From positions 3,432,501 to 3,496,500 of the forward strand of contig JAWRVZ010000040.1 of NCBI GenBank assembly GCA_037043235.1: DNA of 64,000 bases, given 5' to 3'. Source of the DNA: Rhodeus uyekii. Its lineage: Eukaryota > Chordata > Actinopteri > Cypriniformes > Acheilognathidae. The notes under the pieces are model-generated. The model was not told the DNA's origin, made no database searches, and was given only the letters and a program-made list of their open reading frames with translations. Positions 45,401 through 54,458 of this stretch are shown one piece after another; position 1 is the stretch's first letter, and each line of letters begins with the position of its first letter. The translations under genes were made by a program, and so were the position numbers.

Positions 45401-45519
45401 TGTAAAATTAGGATTTTGTTTTTTACAGTGTGATATATAAACAAATCTGAGCTTGTGGTCTGCTGGCCTGGTAGGTGCCCCCCCAAGCACAAAAGTGAAA
45501 CTCCGCCTATGCCCTATAG

Positions 45520-46284
45520 ATGTAAGAAAGACTCTGATTGGAGCGAGAGGTGCGAAAAGAGAGTTGGGAGGATTGTAAAGAGAGAGGGGAACGGGTGTAA
45601 AAGCAGGTTAAGGATTGTGAAGACTTTCAAGATTGTGAAAAGTTGTTATGTTATACTTTGACCAAAGGTTTACTGTAGAACTATTTTCCTCAAAGCTGTG
45701 TGTGATAATAGTGACATTATTGAGTGAGACGAATAGTGAGTGAGAAGCCCGGGGGCTAACAACTTATTTGAGGAGGAGACTGGCCATTTACTGTTTTCAA
45801 GGCCCCAAAGTTCCCCAGCAACGTGCTCATGCCCATGCTTGTATATTGAAAGGTATTCAAACGTTTGTGTTCTATCTGTATACTAAGTGGTTCCCTTTTA
45901 ATTAGATAATCTTTCATTCTTGGAGTAAATCATTTTTCTGTAATGTTAAGGTACTGGACCATCATTTAAAGAAATATACTCTCCTCTACCCTTTCTTTTT
46001 GTTGTTGTTATTCACTGATTTTATTTTATTTTTCTGTTTATAAATAGATCCCTCGATTAATTTTTTCATACTTAGCCTTTTGTGTTATTGACATTGTTCT
46101 TGGTTGATTTCAGCTTTTTAATACATATTGTACTATTACATCTAAAAATAGTTACAATAATTATCACAAAATTTTATAAATAAATATTACAATAATTAAT
46201 TTGGTAATAGGAGGTAAATTATTATAAAGTCGGGAGAAACACCTGGTGCTCCGCTCTACAAAAGGAAGAGAAGGGAGCACTACA
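45520..46284 (+). mobile_element. Right part of the split LTR
   Basis: This continues the LTR begun at 32575, after the hAT-like element. It ends ggagcactaca at 46284, then five bases, then a primer binding site. Total LTR length would be about 1 kb. No partner LTR was found downstream. Confidence 0.6.
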
Positions 46285-46289
46285 TAAAT

Positions 46290-46307
46290 TGGCGTCTCGT
46301 CCGGGAT
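46290..46307 (+). promoter_or_regulatory. Primer binding site
   Basis: TGGCGTCTCGTCCGGGAT starts with TGG, complementary to a tRNA 3' CCA, and differs at few positions from the tRNA-Pro-type sites of retroviruses. It lies five bases after the LTR end, as expected for a plus-strand LTR element. Confidence 0.75.
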
Positions 46308-46415
46308 CAAACTTCCTGTTACCCTGATGAAGACAAAAGTATACTGATAACTATAGCCAAGTTGTATGTTATGCCCATATAAGTCTATTTATATTATTCT
46401 GCCCAAAGTTTCAGC

Positions 46416-46955
46416 ATGTCACTTGGATCTAGACCTCTTTTGCACGCCAAACTCTCCAAATGGTGTAAGGAGGCAGATATTGAGGAGAATCATGCTATAC
46501 TGCTGATTGGTGTACCTGCAGCTACTGAAGTGGCCTGCACTGAAGATACTTTTCAGACTGTAGAAGTCTTGGGACGAGTGCAGGTTAGAGACTTGAAATT
46601 GGGGCCAAGTCCTGGTACCCTCTTGGTGCTATGTGAGTGTCACGAGGTCAACAACCCTGCCCATATTCCAGGTGAACTGCTGAGTCATGGAAGGTTGTAG
46701 TGGCATCTGTTTATGTTTCAGCCTCTGAGTTTTTGTTAGTTTGTTTGTTAGTTTGTTAGTTTTTGTTTGTTTTTGTTAGTTCTTAACAAGTGAAGGGAAG
46801 TCTTTGAATGATGCACAGGCTTTATTCGCTTCACAAAGTTCCAGTTCCCCTGAGTCCCTTATATGTGCGGTGGGCGAACTCCTGGAGAAAACAACAAAAC
46901 CACCCAGTGAAACTAATGCTTACTGGATAGAACAGGCCAGATTAATGACTGGATA
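46416..46955 (+). pseudogene. PNMA/ZCCHC12-like Gag remnant of a Gypsy-type element
   Basis: The 94-codon ORF has LLHAKLSKWCKEADIEENHA, ILLIGVPAATEV, FQTVEVLGRVQVRDLKL and TLLVLCECHEVNNPAHIPGE. This matches the N-terminal domain of PNMA and ZCCHC12/18-type proteins, a Gag-derived family. After an apparent deletion, a later frame at about 46825-46955 reads SLICAVGELLEKTTKPPS and WIEQARLM. Its position directly after an LTR and primer binding site shows it is a retrotransposon gag, not a domesticated host gene. It is truncated. Confidence 0.7.
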
Positions 46956-47203
46956 GTGGGTCACAAGTCACCATTGTGTTCGACCAGTGGTATTCCAAAT
47001 ATTTACCACAAGTACCAATCCATCCACTCACTGGATTGTCTATTTGGGGACTAAGCTCTTCCAGCTATTCATACAAGGGATACATAATAGCGGATGTTTT
47101 GCTTCCTGTTTCCCTCACTGGTGTGAAAGAGTCAGTTTCCATCCTGGCCTTGGCTGCACCTTGCAAGGACTCCAGTATATCGTGGATGAGAGGCATTGGC
47201 TAG
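46956..47203 (+). pseudogene. Protease-like remnant of the plus-strand element
   Basis: The frame reads GSQVTIVFDQWYSKYLPQVP, then IHPLTGLSIWGLSSSSYSYK and GYIIADVLLPVSL. This resembles a retropepsin domain in which D-T-G-S-Q-V would be the active site; the D-T part lies at the deletion boundary. The coding stops at about 47203, where the sequence changes to the opposite-strand element. Confidence 0.55.
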
Positions 47204-47209
47204 GCATCT

Positions 47210-47861
47210 TGGGGAGTTTTGGAATTAAGTCGGCGATAATCAACGCAGAACCTAAGACTGCCATCTTTTTTTGGGACCAATACTACAGGAGATACCCAAG
47301 GAGATTGAAAAGGCTCAATGATACCTTCTTGCATCATCTTATCTATCTCCCTTTCCATCACTTCTTTCTTCAAGGGAGAGACTCAATAGGTTTTCGACCA
47401 AACTGGTATTTCATCTGTTGTTACAATCCGATGAATAGCTTGATTAGTTCTCCCTAGCGTTTGAGAACAGACCGTTGCCCATTTAATTAGGAAGGGTTGA
47501 ACTTCAGGTGGATGTCTAGCTATGATGTCCTCTATGAGAGAGGCTATAGCGGTGGCTGTCTTCAACTGTTCCCCCTCCATGGGCACAGCCATGAACAAAG
47601 AGGTGACCGGTGCGCTCTTCAGAATACACTGCTGTTCCCACTGGGGTTGCTGAAGGAAAGGATAAACTCTTTTACCTCCAGCTCATTGCTCATTGCAGCA
47701 ATGTTCAGTTGAACCCCCGTTTGTCTCAGGAAGTCTAGTCTGAGGATGTGAGAAAATGCTAGGTGTTCATCTGACATTATATAGGTGTCAAAGGTCCAGA
47801 ACATTCCATGCCACTCATAAATCATAAGGGGTTCTACCCTCTGACACATGAGCCTTTCCAT
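47210..47861 (-). pseudogene. Protease-like region and start of RT of the minus-strand element
   Basis: The upstream ORF (47861-47619) includes [20 protein letters not shown], resembling the end of a retropepsin domain (I-L-G-x-D-F-L). The next (47598-47383) ends DEIPVWSKTY at a stop. After it the same frame continues [40 protein letters not shown] and [13 protein letters not shown], the conserved start of Gypsy RT. The sequence breaks off before the catalytic YxDD. Confidence 0.8.
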
Positions 47862-48151
47862 CTGCCACCATGAACGTCCTGGTTGAACTCTGCAGCAGGC
47901 ATTCTTCAGGTTTTTTCACAGCCCCCCAGAACTGTTTCTGCATTAAAGTATAGGTCGACCCTGTATCAACAATCGCTTCAACGAGATTTGGCCAACGTCA
48001 CAATACATCTATGGCCACTTTCAGCAGATGAGGTGTGGTTGTTTGAATCAATGAGATATGCTGAACTGATGTACTCAATGGTTTGGACTGTTGGTCATGA
48101 CAAATTGAGGCTGGCTTTTTTACTTCATTAGTTACCTTGAGCTGGTTGACT

Positions 48152-49216
48152 CTAACCCAATATTCCTTCTTGGAAATCTCTCTCTACCAAAGATCCAACT
48201 TTAACTAGCTGTTCCACTGTATGCACTGCTCCTCTAAGACTACTCACCAGGGAAGGGTTACAACTATTTAGAATTGGCTTGACCACTTCCTCTTCTAGCA
48301 AATCATTCCTCCATCTAAAGCACAGAGCTCTGTAATCATAGGCAAAGTCATGAATACTCTGGTTTGGGCTTTGAACCATACTCTTCAGCTGGTCTTCTAA
48401 GTCAGACAGATAATCAGTGGAAAGGAAGGCAGACATGAAGGAGTTTTTGAACTCCCAATTGTGTATTTTGACCTTCTCAGCTGCCCGCCAACTCCTGGCA
48501 GGACCTGTTAGCACTGCATTGATTGTGGCAAGCAGTTCCACATCCGTGAGTGGTCTGAGTGACAAAATTTTCACACTTGTCAATGAACTCCAAAACATCA
48601 CTGGTTTCTCAGCTTTGACCGAATGTAGGAAACTCTAGGTTGATGGAGGCTTGGGTGTCAATGGAGAAGGAATCGCAGAAGAAAGATGTCCTGGATCCGG
48701 AAAACTATGGTTAAAAGGGTGGGGAATTACTGGGGTACTAGTCATTTTCGCTCGTGATATTTTGTTTTTCCAATACTCATCATGTCGCTTAAGACAATTC
48801 ACCATATCTGACTCTAAATGGGTAAAAGATTTATTCATTCCCCTTTCTAGTACCAAGAGACGCTGTTCAAGGGCATCCCTCAAACAGGCTTCTCGGTTAA
48901 CAGTGCTATCATTGCTGGCCATGAAATATTTTTTGAGTGTTTGCACCTCCATCTGCAGATCCTGGAGGGTTGAAGAGAGTTTTGTTATTTGGGATTCAAG
49001 TGGTTCAATCATCGCTCCCCTCGATTTTAGCATTGGGGGCTCATCCTCTTCACTTCCTCCAGCCCGACCAACAATATACATATCACTCATCAAGGAATTT
49101 AATTCTATCACCGGCAATGGTTCTCTATAGACAGAATCAGGGGGAGGTTCATAAGGATGGGACTCATTATGATTAACCACAGCCCGTTCACACCCATTAC
49201 CAGATGGGTCATCCAT
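48152..49216 (-). pseudogene. Gag of the minus-strand Gypsy-type element
   Basis: The N-terminal ORF (49216-48635) starts MDDPSGNGCERAVVNHNESH and has a coiled-coil-like stretch (ESQITKLSSTLQDLQMEVQT). The next ORF (48601-48152) has PLTDVELLATINAVLTGPAR and STDYLSDLEDQLKSMVQSPN followed by SIHDFAYDYRALCFRWR, a retrotransposon-Gag capsid pattern. A stop or frame change lies between them. Confidence 0.7.
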
Positions 49217-49316
49217 AACTAACAGACAGATATTCTTGCAAATATAAAAAGTAGAATTTCAACTTCAACTTCAAACAGTTTCTTACAGCAGTCAATTCCC
49301 TGTATGGGCCACCATC

Positions 49317-49815
49317 TGTCACAATTAAAACTCTAATAAAAGGTTCAAATCATTACCAAAAGAAGGAATTCATGTGTATGCTTACTGTTTACTTAGAAGT
49401 GATCACAAACAAAACACCAGCTGTCAATTCTTAAATAACCCCTCCAAAAATCAGTCCAAATAGTTATTGTCCAAGAACAGACTTGTTTGGCCTCAGCATA
49501 TCAGTCCTTTAGTCCAAATAATACTCATCAAGATCCTGGCAACGTCCGCTCTCTCCCTTGGGTGGTCTGCCAACCAAAAGTTCAACTGGAGAGAAAGATA
49601 ATGTTCCCAAAAATTAGGATGAAGAAGGTATAATCCACCTTTTTGTAGGCCCCCAAAAATCAACATAAGTTATCCAAAAAATTTGCCACATTATCACTCA
49701 AGAAAAAAGACTTCCCCAAAATGGCCGCCCTTCCCTTCTTATGAGCTGGCCCATCATGATAAAAGTCCTTTTCAACCACAAGTGTTATACATACATACAT
49801 ACATACATACATACA

Positions 49816-49846
<31 letters not shown>

Positions 49847-49929
49847 GGGTAACATACAGAGAAAAAACATTCAAAGATTTTTTTTCTTGTATTGTAATAT
49901 TGTTTAGGCTTTATTGTGGGAGTGTCACA
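49317..49929 (-). mobile_element. LTR of the minus-strand Gypsy-type element
   Basis: It starts tgtcacaattaaaactctaa next to the primer binding site and seems to end near gggagtgtcaca. A (ACAT)n microsatellite at about 49789-49845 lies inside. The outer boundary is uncertain because a Tigger-like fragment follows directly. Confidence 0.55.
49789..49845. repeat. (ACAT)n microsatellite
   Basis: About 14 tandem acat units. Confidence 0.95.
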
Positions 49930-49931
49930 AC

Positions 49932-50044
49932 ATAACCGATAAGAAAATGCTTAGACTATGAGGAAGTTTGGCGGTTCCACTTCAAAAACTTCGACATAAT
50001 AGGGTTGGCGAGTTAACCGGGCGCGAGATAAGTGGATTCTACTG
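49932..50044 (-). mobile_element. Truncated pogo/Tigger-like element
   Basis: The reverse complement starts CAGTAGAATCCACTTATCTC and continues into ttaactcgccaaccctatta and tgtcgaagtttttgaagtgg, matching the left 110 bp of the element at 58453. TA follows the tip at 50045-50046. The other end is lost. Confidence 0.75.
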
Positions 50045-50046
50045 TA

Positions 50047-50557
50047 ATAAGATTTAAAAAAGGAGGCTCCCATAAAGCAGAAAAGTACTATTCTTACCTT
50101 TCTCTATTAACACATTACTACAAAATAACCCAGTTTACCTTCAGGGATTAATGGTGGATTATTAAATTTGAAAGACAAAGGGATTTGTTTTATAGGAGAT
50201 ATATTATAAAACAAGCAGTTAATGACCTTTGAGCAAATTGTTGCTAAATATGATCTCAATAAAAGCTTTTTTTCTTCTTTTTACATACTTTTTTACATAC
50301 AAACACAGGTTTGTAAATAAGGGTCTTAATTTAATCTAGGGTGGTTATTCTGTTTATTTAATACACTCACTTCTTCACAGTCAGCATCCAAATTCTTCTA
50401 AAATATATTGATAAATGCAAATACAGATAGCACAGTCAGATAGTTGATCAAGAGATTCTGTACCATTTTGGAAGATGAATAATAGTGCCCCCTACCATAT
50501 AACAATGAAACATGGATTGCCAGAAATTTCATTCAATGGCGGGGAAAGAGTAAAGCA
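50047..50557. other. No gene recognised
   Basis: AT-rich sequence with no ORF of interest and no repeat ends seen. Confidence 0.4.
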
Positions 50558-50851
50558 GTTCTCTTTCAAATATACATTTCAGTGTCTCACTATGGGATAT
50601 GCTCCTTCTGTATTCCTATTACATTACACCAGCCCTAATTGGCTGGCAGATGTGACGTTGTGTCTGGGAGTGGCTTCCCCCCTCAGTACAAGAGGAGGAC
50701 ACAATATCATCATGATATTCAAAACCTCTTCTCGCTTCACACCAGAAGCCTTCTATCTTCTTCGAACTTCCAGAACGAACTACTGATCACCACGTCGTTA
50801 TTTCACCTGGTTCCTTCAATTTGTATTCCAGTCGATTGCAAGGATTGTTAG

Positions 50852-51091
50852 ATGCAACGATGTGGAAACAAAATCTCATGCAAGGACACACACCAGGTCT
50901 GCTCTGCATTTCTTGGGCTGAAACATGCCCAATTAGTGATTAACAATACCGGTTCCTGTGAACACTGTGCACTCTTCACCCTGAAGAGCCTTCGACACAG
51001 ATTAGCATGCCAAGCTAGTTTGTCAGGCCAGGATCCCCTCATGTCACCTATCCCGCTCCAGCTGCCACTCCGCAGGTACCCAATCATGTAG
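50852..51091 (+). pseudogene. DIRS gag fragment
   Basis: The ORF reads CGNKISCKDTHQVCSAFLGL followed by KHAQLVINNTGSCEHCALF and LKSLRHRLACQASLS. It has the C-x-x-F/C-L-G-x-x-H-A and C-x-x-C pattern of the N-terminus of fish DIRS Gag. Further gag pieces lie at 51211-51700 in other frames. Confidence 0.65.
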
Positions 51092-52099
51092 AGCTGCCCA
51101 CCACAGCAGCTTTATTCTGGGGTGAACAGCTCGTTGTGAGTGTCCCACTGTTTGGTATGTGTAGCACGAACAAGTAAGAAGACATTTTTGATTTTGAGGA
51201 CGATGGACAGTTGGACTTTCTTCTCTCTAAAGAAAAGGAAGATTTTGAGGACTCTCCTTTCCTCCTCACTGCAGTGGGTTCCATGGAAGAGGCAGGCGGG
51301 GCACCATCCTCCTCGCTTCTCAGTGTTGATCTGCAAGACATGTACAAATACACTGTAGAGAAACTAAACATTATGTGGCCAACCATGATAGCAGAGACCT
51401 CAAAGTCCCGCTATGAGGGTTAGAGACTGCTGAGTGCAAAATGGGCAGCACAACAGCTCCTTCCTGTGTTTCTCCTGGAGGAGGTCGCGGTTATTACCCG
51501 TGGAACTACCTACCCGTGGAACTACCTGCCTGTGCCAGCTCAGATGGTCCAGCTGGCTTCTCAACCTCATCCTCCTCTGTATCTTCAGGGTGCGAGTAGT
51601 AAGAAGAAGGCAGTTTGACGGGGACAACATCAAGGAAAGGAGCTCACAGCCCCCTGTTTGCAAGCTCCCGACTCTCAGACGTTCAGCGTTCGACAAGGGA
51701 TGAGTTTCAAAGATCCCAAAGGTTGGGTATAGCCCGGTTGTGCCAGGAGAAGCAGAGCAGCGAAAAGGACGAGAGACAGTGTAGTGCTCACAACAGTGAA
51801 TTCAAAATTCAATAGTTTTCACTATGAAATAAATTTCAATATTCAACAGAGTTTTCACTATACCCCCAAAACATGTTGCAAAACATAATGCCCTAAAAAA
51901 TGTTGCAAAAGAAATTAATGGAACACCGTATAACAACACCTCAGAGGGTTATCGCAGTACAGACCAAAAGCTCACAACTCTGCATATAAATAGCTGGTGA
52001 GGCACACAGTCCTACTGTAAGAGTGGTTCCACCCAAGCAAAATTACAATGGGTTTTACTCGAGATACTCTCTTGTTCCAAAGAAAGGAACCTGAGCTCT

Positions 52100-53080
52100 T
52101 CATCCCATATTAGAGCTAAATATCCTGAACAAATATTTGAAGTACAGCTTCAGAATGCTCACCCATTCTACACTCCTAAATATGATGCACCTGGGTGATT
52201 AGTTTACATCAATTGGCCTGAAAGACGCATATTTTCATGTAAAGATATATCCACCAAACGGGAAATACCTGAGGTTTGCTTTCCTTGGCATGGCATACGA
52301 GTATCTGGTTCTCCCTTTTGACTTGTCTCTCAGCCCAAGAGTGTTTGTAAAGTGTACGACTGGTTGGTGACAGCTCAGTCAGAGAAGAAAGTGAGAGAAC
52401 ACACAGTTATGTTTCTGGAACATATGCAGAAACTGGGCCTAAAATTACGAACCGAAAAGAGTGTTTTAATTCCCACGCATGTATAACATTTTTGGAACTG
52501 TCACTGAACTCTGTGACATTCAGAGCACGACTGTCAGAAGAGGGGGAAAAGTGTCTCTTTCTACACATGTCTCAGGATATTGGGACTGATGGCCTCAGCC
52601 CTGATAGTGGTTAATTTAGGCAGATTGTTCATGAGAGAAATCCAACGCTGGGTAGAATTTCTAGGGTTGGACCCATTACGGCACTCCCGGAGGAGAGTGT
52701 GAGTGACATTAAAAACCAATTTGGCACTGCAACAGTGGAATCATCCAACCTTTCTGGTTCAAGGGGTACCCATGGGCGTGATTCAAGCCAGAAAAGTCAT
52801 AAAAACGGATGTGTCACTGTCATGTTGGGGGCATTCACGAGGGCAGAATAGTGAATGGAAGATGGGTTCACTATCTGACCAATCTTCAAATAAACTACCT
52901 GGAAATGCTAGCTGTGTTTCTGGCTTTGAAGCATTTTCTCCAGTTCTTTAGCGGGCATCATGTTCTTGTGAGAACAGACAACAGTACAGCTGAGGCTAGC
53001 ATAAATCGACGGGGAGGTCTCAGATACCCGTCCCTACACATGTTGGCATGCAAAATGATTTAGTGGAGCAATGCCTATTT
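52100..53080 (+). pseudogene. DIRS RT and RNase H remnants
   Basis: At about 52205-52330 frames include SIGLKDAYFHVKIYPPNGKY and LRFAFLGMAYEYLVLPFDLS, RT motifs of DIRS elements. At about 52840-53063 a frame reads QINYLEMLAVFLALKHFLQF and HHVLVRTDNSTAEASINRRG, the RNase H block with its catalytic acidic residues (E-M-L-A; T-D-N). Frames change between them. Confidence 0.75.
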
Positions 53081-53187
53081 TTTATCCCTGAGAGTGACGC
53101 ATGTACACAGCAGTGATCTGCTGTCCAGGAGCAATCCTCTTTACCGAGAGAGGAAATTGGACAGGGAAGTGATTTGGGGACTGATAC

Positions 53188-53484
53188 ATGGTTAAACATG
53201 AAATTCCCTTTCAGTGTTCAGTGGCAGTAGTTTTATCATTTCTACAAGACTTAATAGATCAAGCGTTTTCAACAATAACAGTGTTTCTGGCCACTATATC
53301 AGCGATTTTATTGGCATATCAGGCGATTTTATTGGCATATTCCAGTAAGGGTCTTGTGCCTCCATCTGGTTTACAATCACACTCAACAAGGGGAATGTCA
53401 ACTTTGTGGGCTCTCCTTAAAGGAGTCATGACATACAACATATGTGAAGCACCGAGTCGGTCCTCGCCGCGGCTCAAACTCTAG
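53188..53484 (+). pseudogene. DIRS recombinase fragment
   Basis: The frame reads CSVAVVLSFLQDLIDQAFST followed by ITVFLATISAILLAYQAILL. This matches the region where V-L-x-F-L-Q-x-x-L-D-x-G-x-S-x-x-T-L-K-V-Y-x-A-A-I occurs in intact copies. A small internal duplication (ILLAYQAILLAYSS) is visible. Catalytic residues are missing. Confidence 0.55.
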
Positions 53485-53909
53485 CACAGGATCATGACTC
53501 GTCCAGCCCTAGATGTAGTGATTGTGGTTGGCAGAAGACTTTGAGACAGGCTATCTGGCAATACGGGAGTTAGGATATCCCATAGTGAGACACCAAAACA
53601 TATGCTTGAAAGAGAACAATAAGCTACTAGCATTACCCCAGTTCTCCGATAGCATTAACTGAGGTCCCTCACCAGATCACCCTCCTTGCTTTGTGAAGTG
53701 AGGAAGAGTTGTGCTTGTTTTGAATGTAGTAATGGCGTTGTGTTCCTCCTCTTATACAGAGGTGGGAAGCAACTCCCAGACACACCATCATGCCTTCCAG
53801 CCAATTGGGGCTGGCGTAATGTAGTAGGGCTTCTAAGGAATACAGAAGGGGCATATTCCATAGTGTAACAACTCATTTAATTCTATCAGAGAACAAGGGT
53901 TACACAAGT

Positions 53910-54155
53910 AACCTATTGATTTGAATGCAGCCAGCGCACATACTATGAACCGTTACACGGTACCAACTGAAGACACTCAAAGCTGCCGCTTCTGGTTTCC
54001 GGCGCACCTTTATCCTCCTGGTTCATGATGTCACCGGCCCGCGATGTGCATTCACACTTGCTTGATTCATTCATTAATACTTCATGAGAAGGCAAGGCAT
54101 TTCCCTAGCGTTTCAATGCAGTGCAAGTTCCCTTGAAAGGGAACAAAACACAGTT
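53910..54155. mobile_element. Extra DIRS-type inverted repeat fragment
   Basis: This stretch (gccgcttctggtttccggcg, ttcatgatgtcaccggcc, gcagtgcaagttcccttgaa, agggaac) is built like the right ends of the DIRS elements at 21337 and 38421 and is different from the repeat of the neighbouring element. It is a fragment of another DIRS copy abutting it. Confidence 0.6.
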
Positions 54156-54458
54156 GACAAGACCAACTAGGAGATTGATGACGAGACAGGTGACAAATGC
54201 TGGGAGATCACAGGAGAAACCAGGTAAAGTAAACAGAGACTCGATTGACACATAATATTAGGCTCTTTGAGCCTTTTTGTTATTATATGTATATGTATAT
54301 GTACTGTACATTCTATATTTTCTCAGCATTTAGGTTGACATATATTTCTATGCGGAACCTTTTATCTGTTTCCTTTTTAAAAAAAAAGTCTCTGATGAGC
54401 TGTGCACATGAACACCACTTCCACCTGAAACTAGTAAGAGTCGTAAAGAGCTGCGAAG

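Larger units (their letters stand above)
32803..45511 (+). mobile_element. 12.7-kb hAT-like element with TIRs and 8-bp TSD
   Basis: The left end is CATAGGCGGAGTTT and the right end AAACTCCGCCTATG, a perfect 14-bp inverted repeat. Both sides are bordered by ccctatag (32795-32802 and 45512-45519), an 8-bp target duplication as in hAT. Near the left end, a short first exon (33094-33208, MDIHSFFNK) looks like the start of a TTF/ZMYM-type hAT transposase, but the rest of the transposase was not found. Most of the interior is later cargo: MITE, tandem repeats, an L2-like LINE, a solo LTR and a complete DIRS element. Confidence 0.82.
47204..49316 (-). mobile_element. Minus-strand Gypsy-type element, 3' part missing
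   Basis: Reading from the 5' LTR (49317-49929) on the minus strand: a primer binding site, TGGTGGCCCATACAGGGA (49314-49297); a gag N-terminus (49216-48635); a capsid-like part (48601-48152); a protease-like part (about 47860-47620); and the beginning of RT (47598-47210). The element stops abruptly in RT, where it abuts the plus-strand remnant. RNase H, integrase and the 3' LTR are missing. Confidence 0.75.
50558..53909 (+). mobile_element. DIRS-type retrotransposon (degenerate ORFs)
   Basis: The left end (50558 on: gttctctttcaaatatacat, gtctcactatgggatatg) is the reverse complement of 53575-53617. Bases 50590-50740 (ctccttctgtattcctatta, ccagccctaattggctgg) are the reverse complement of 53690-53865. 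So terminal inverted repeats and an internal complementary region can be traced, as in DIRS. Gag, RT and recombinase fragments follow in order on the plus strand. The right boundary is approximate, because DIRS-like repeat sequence continues beyond it. Confidence 0.8.

Noticed and set aside
49683..49935. ORF with repeated YIHT residues
   Set aside because: It is the translation of the ACAT microsatellite.
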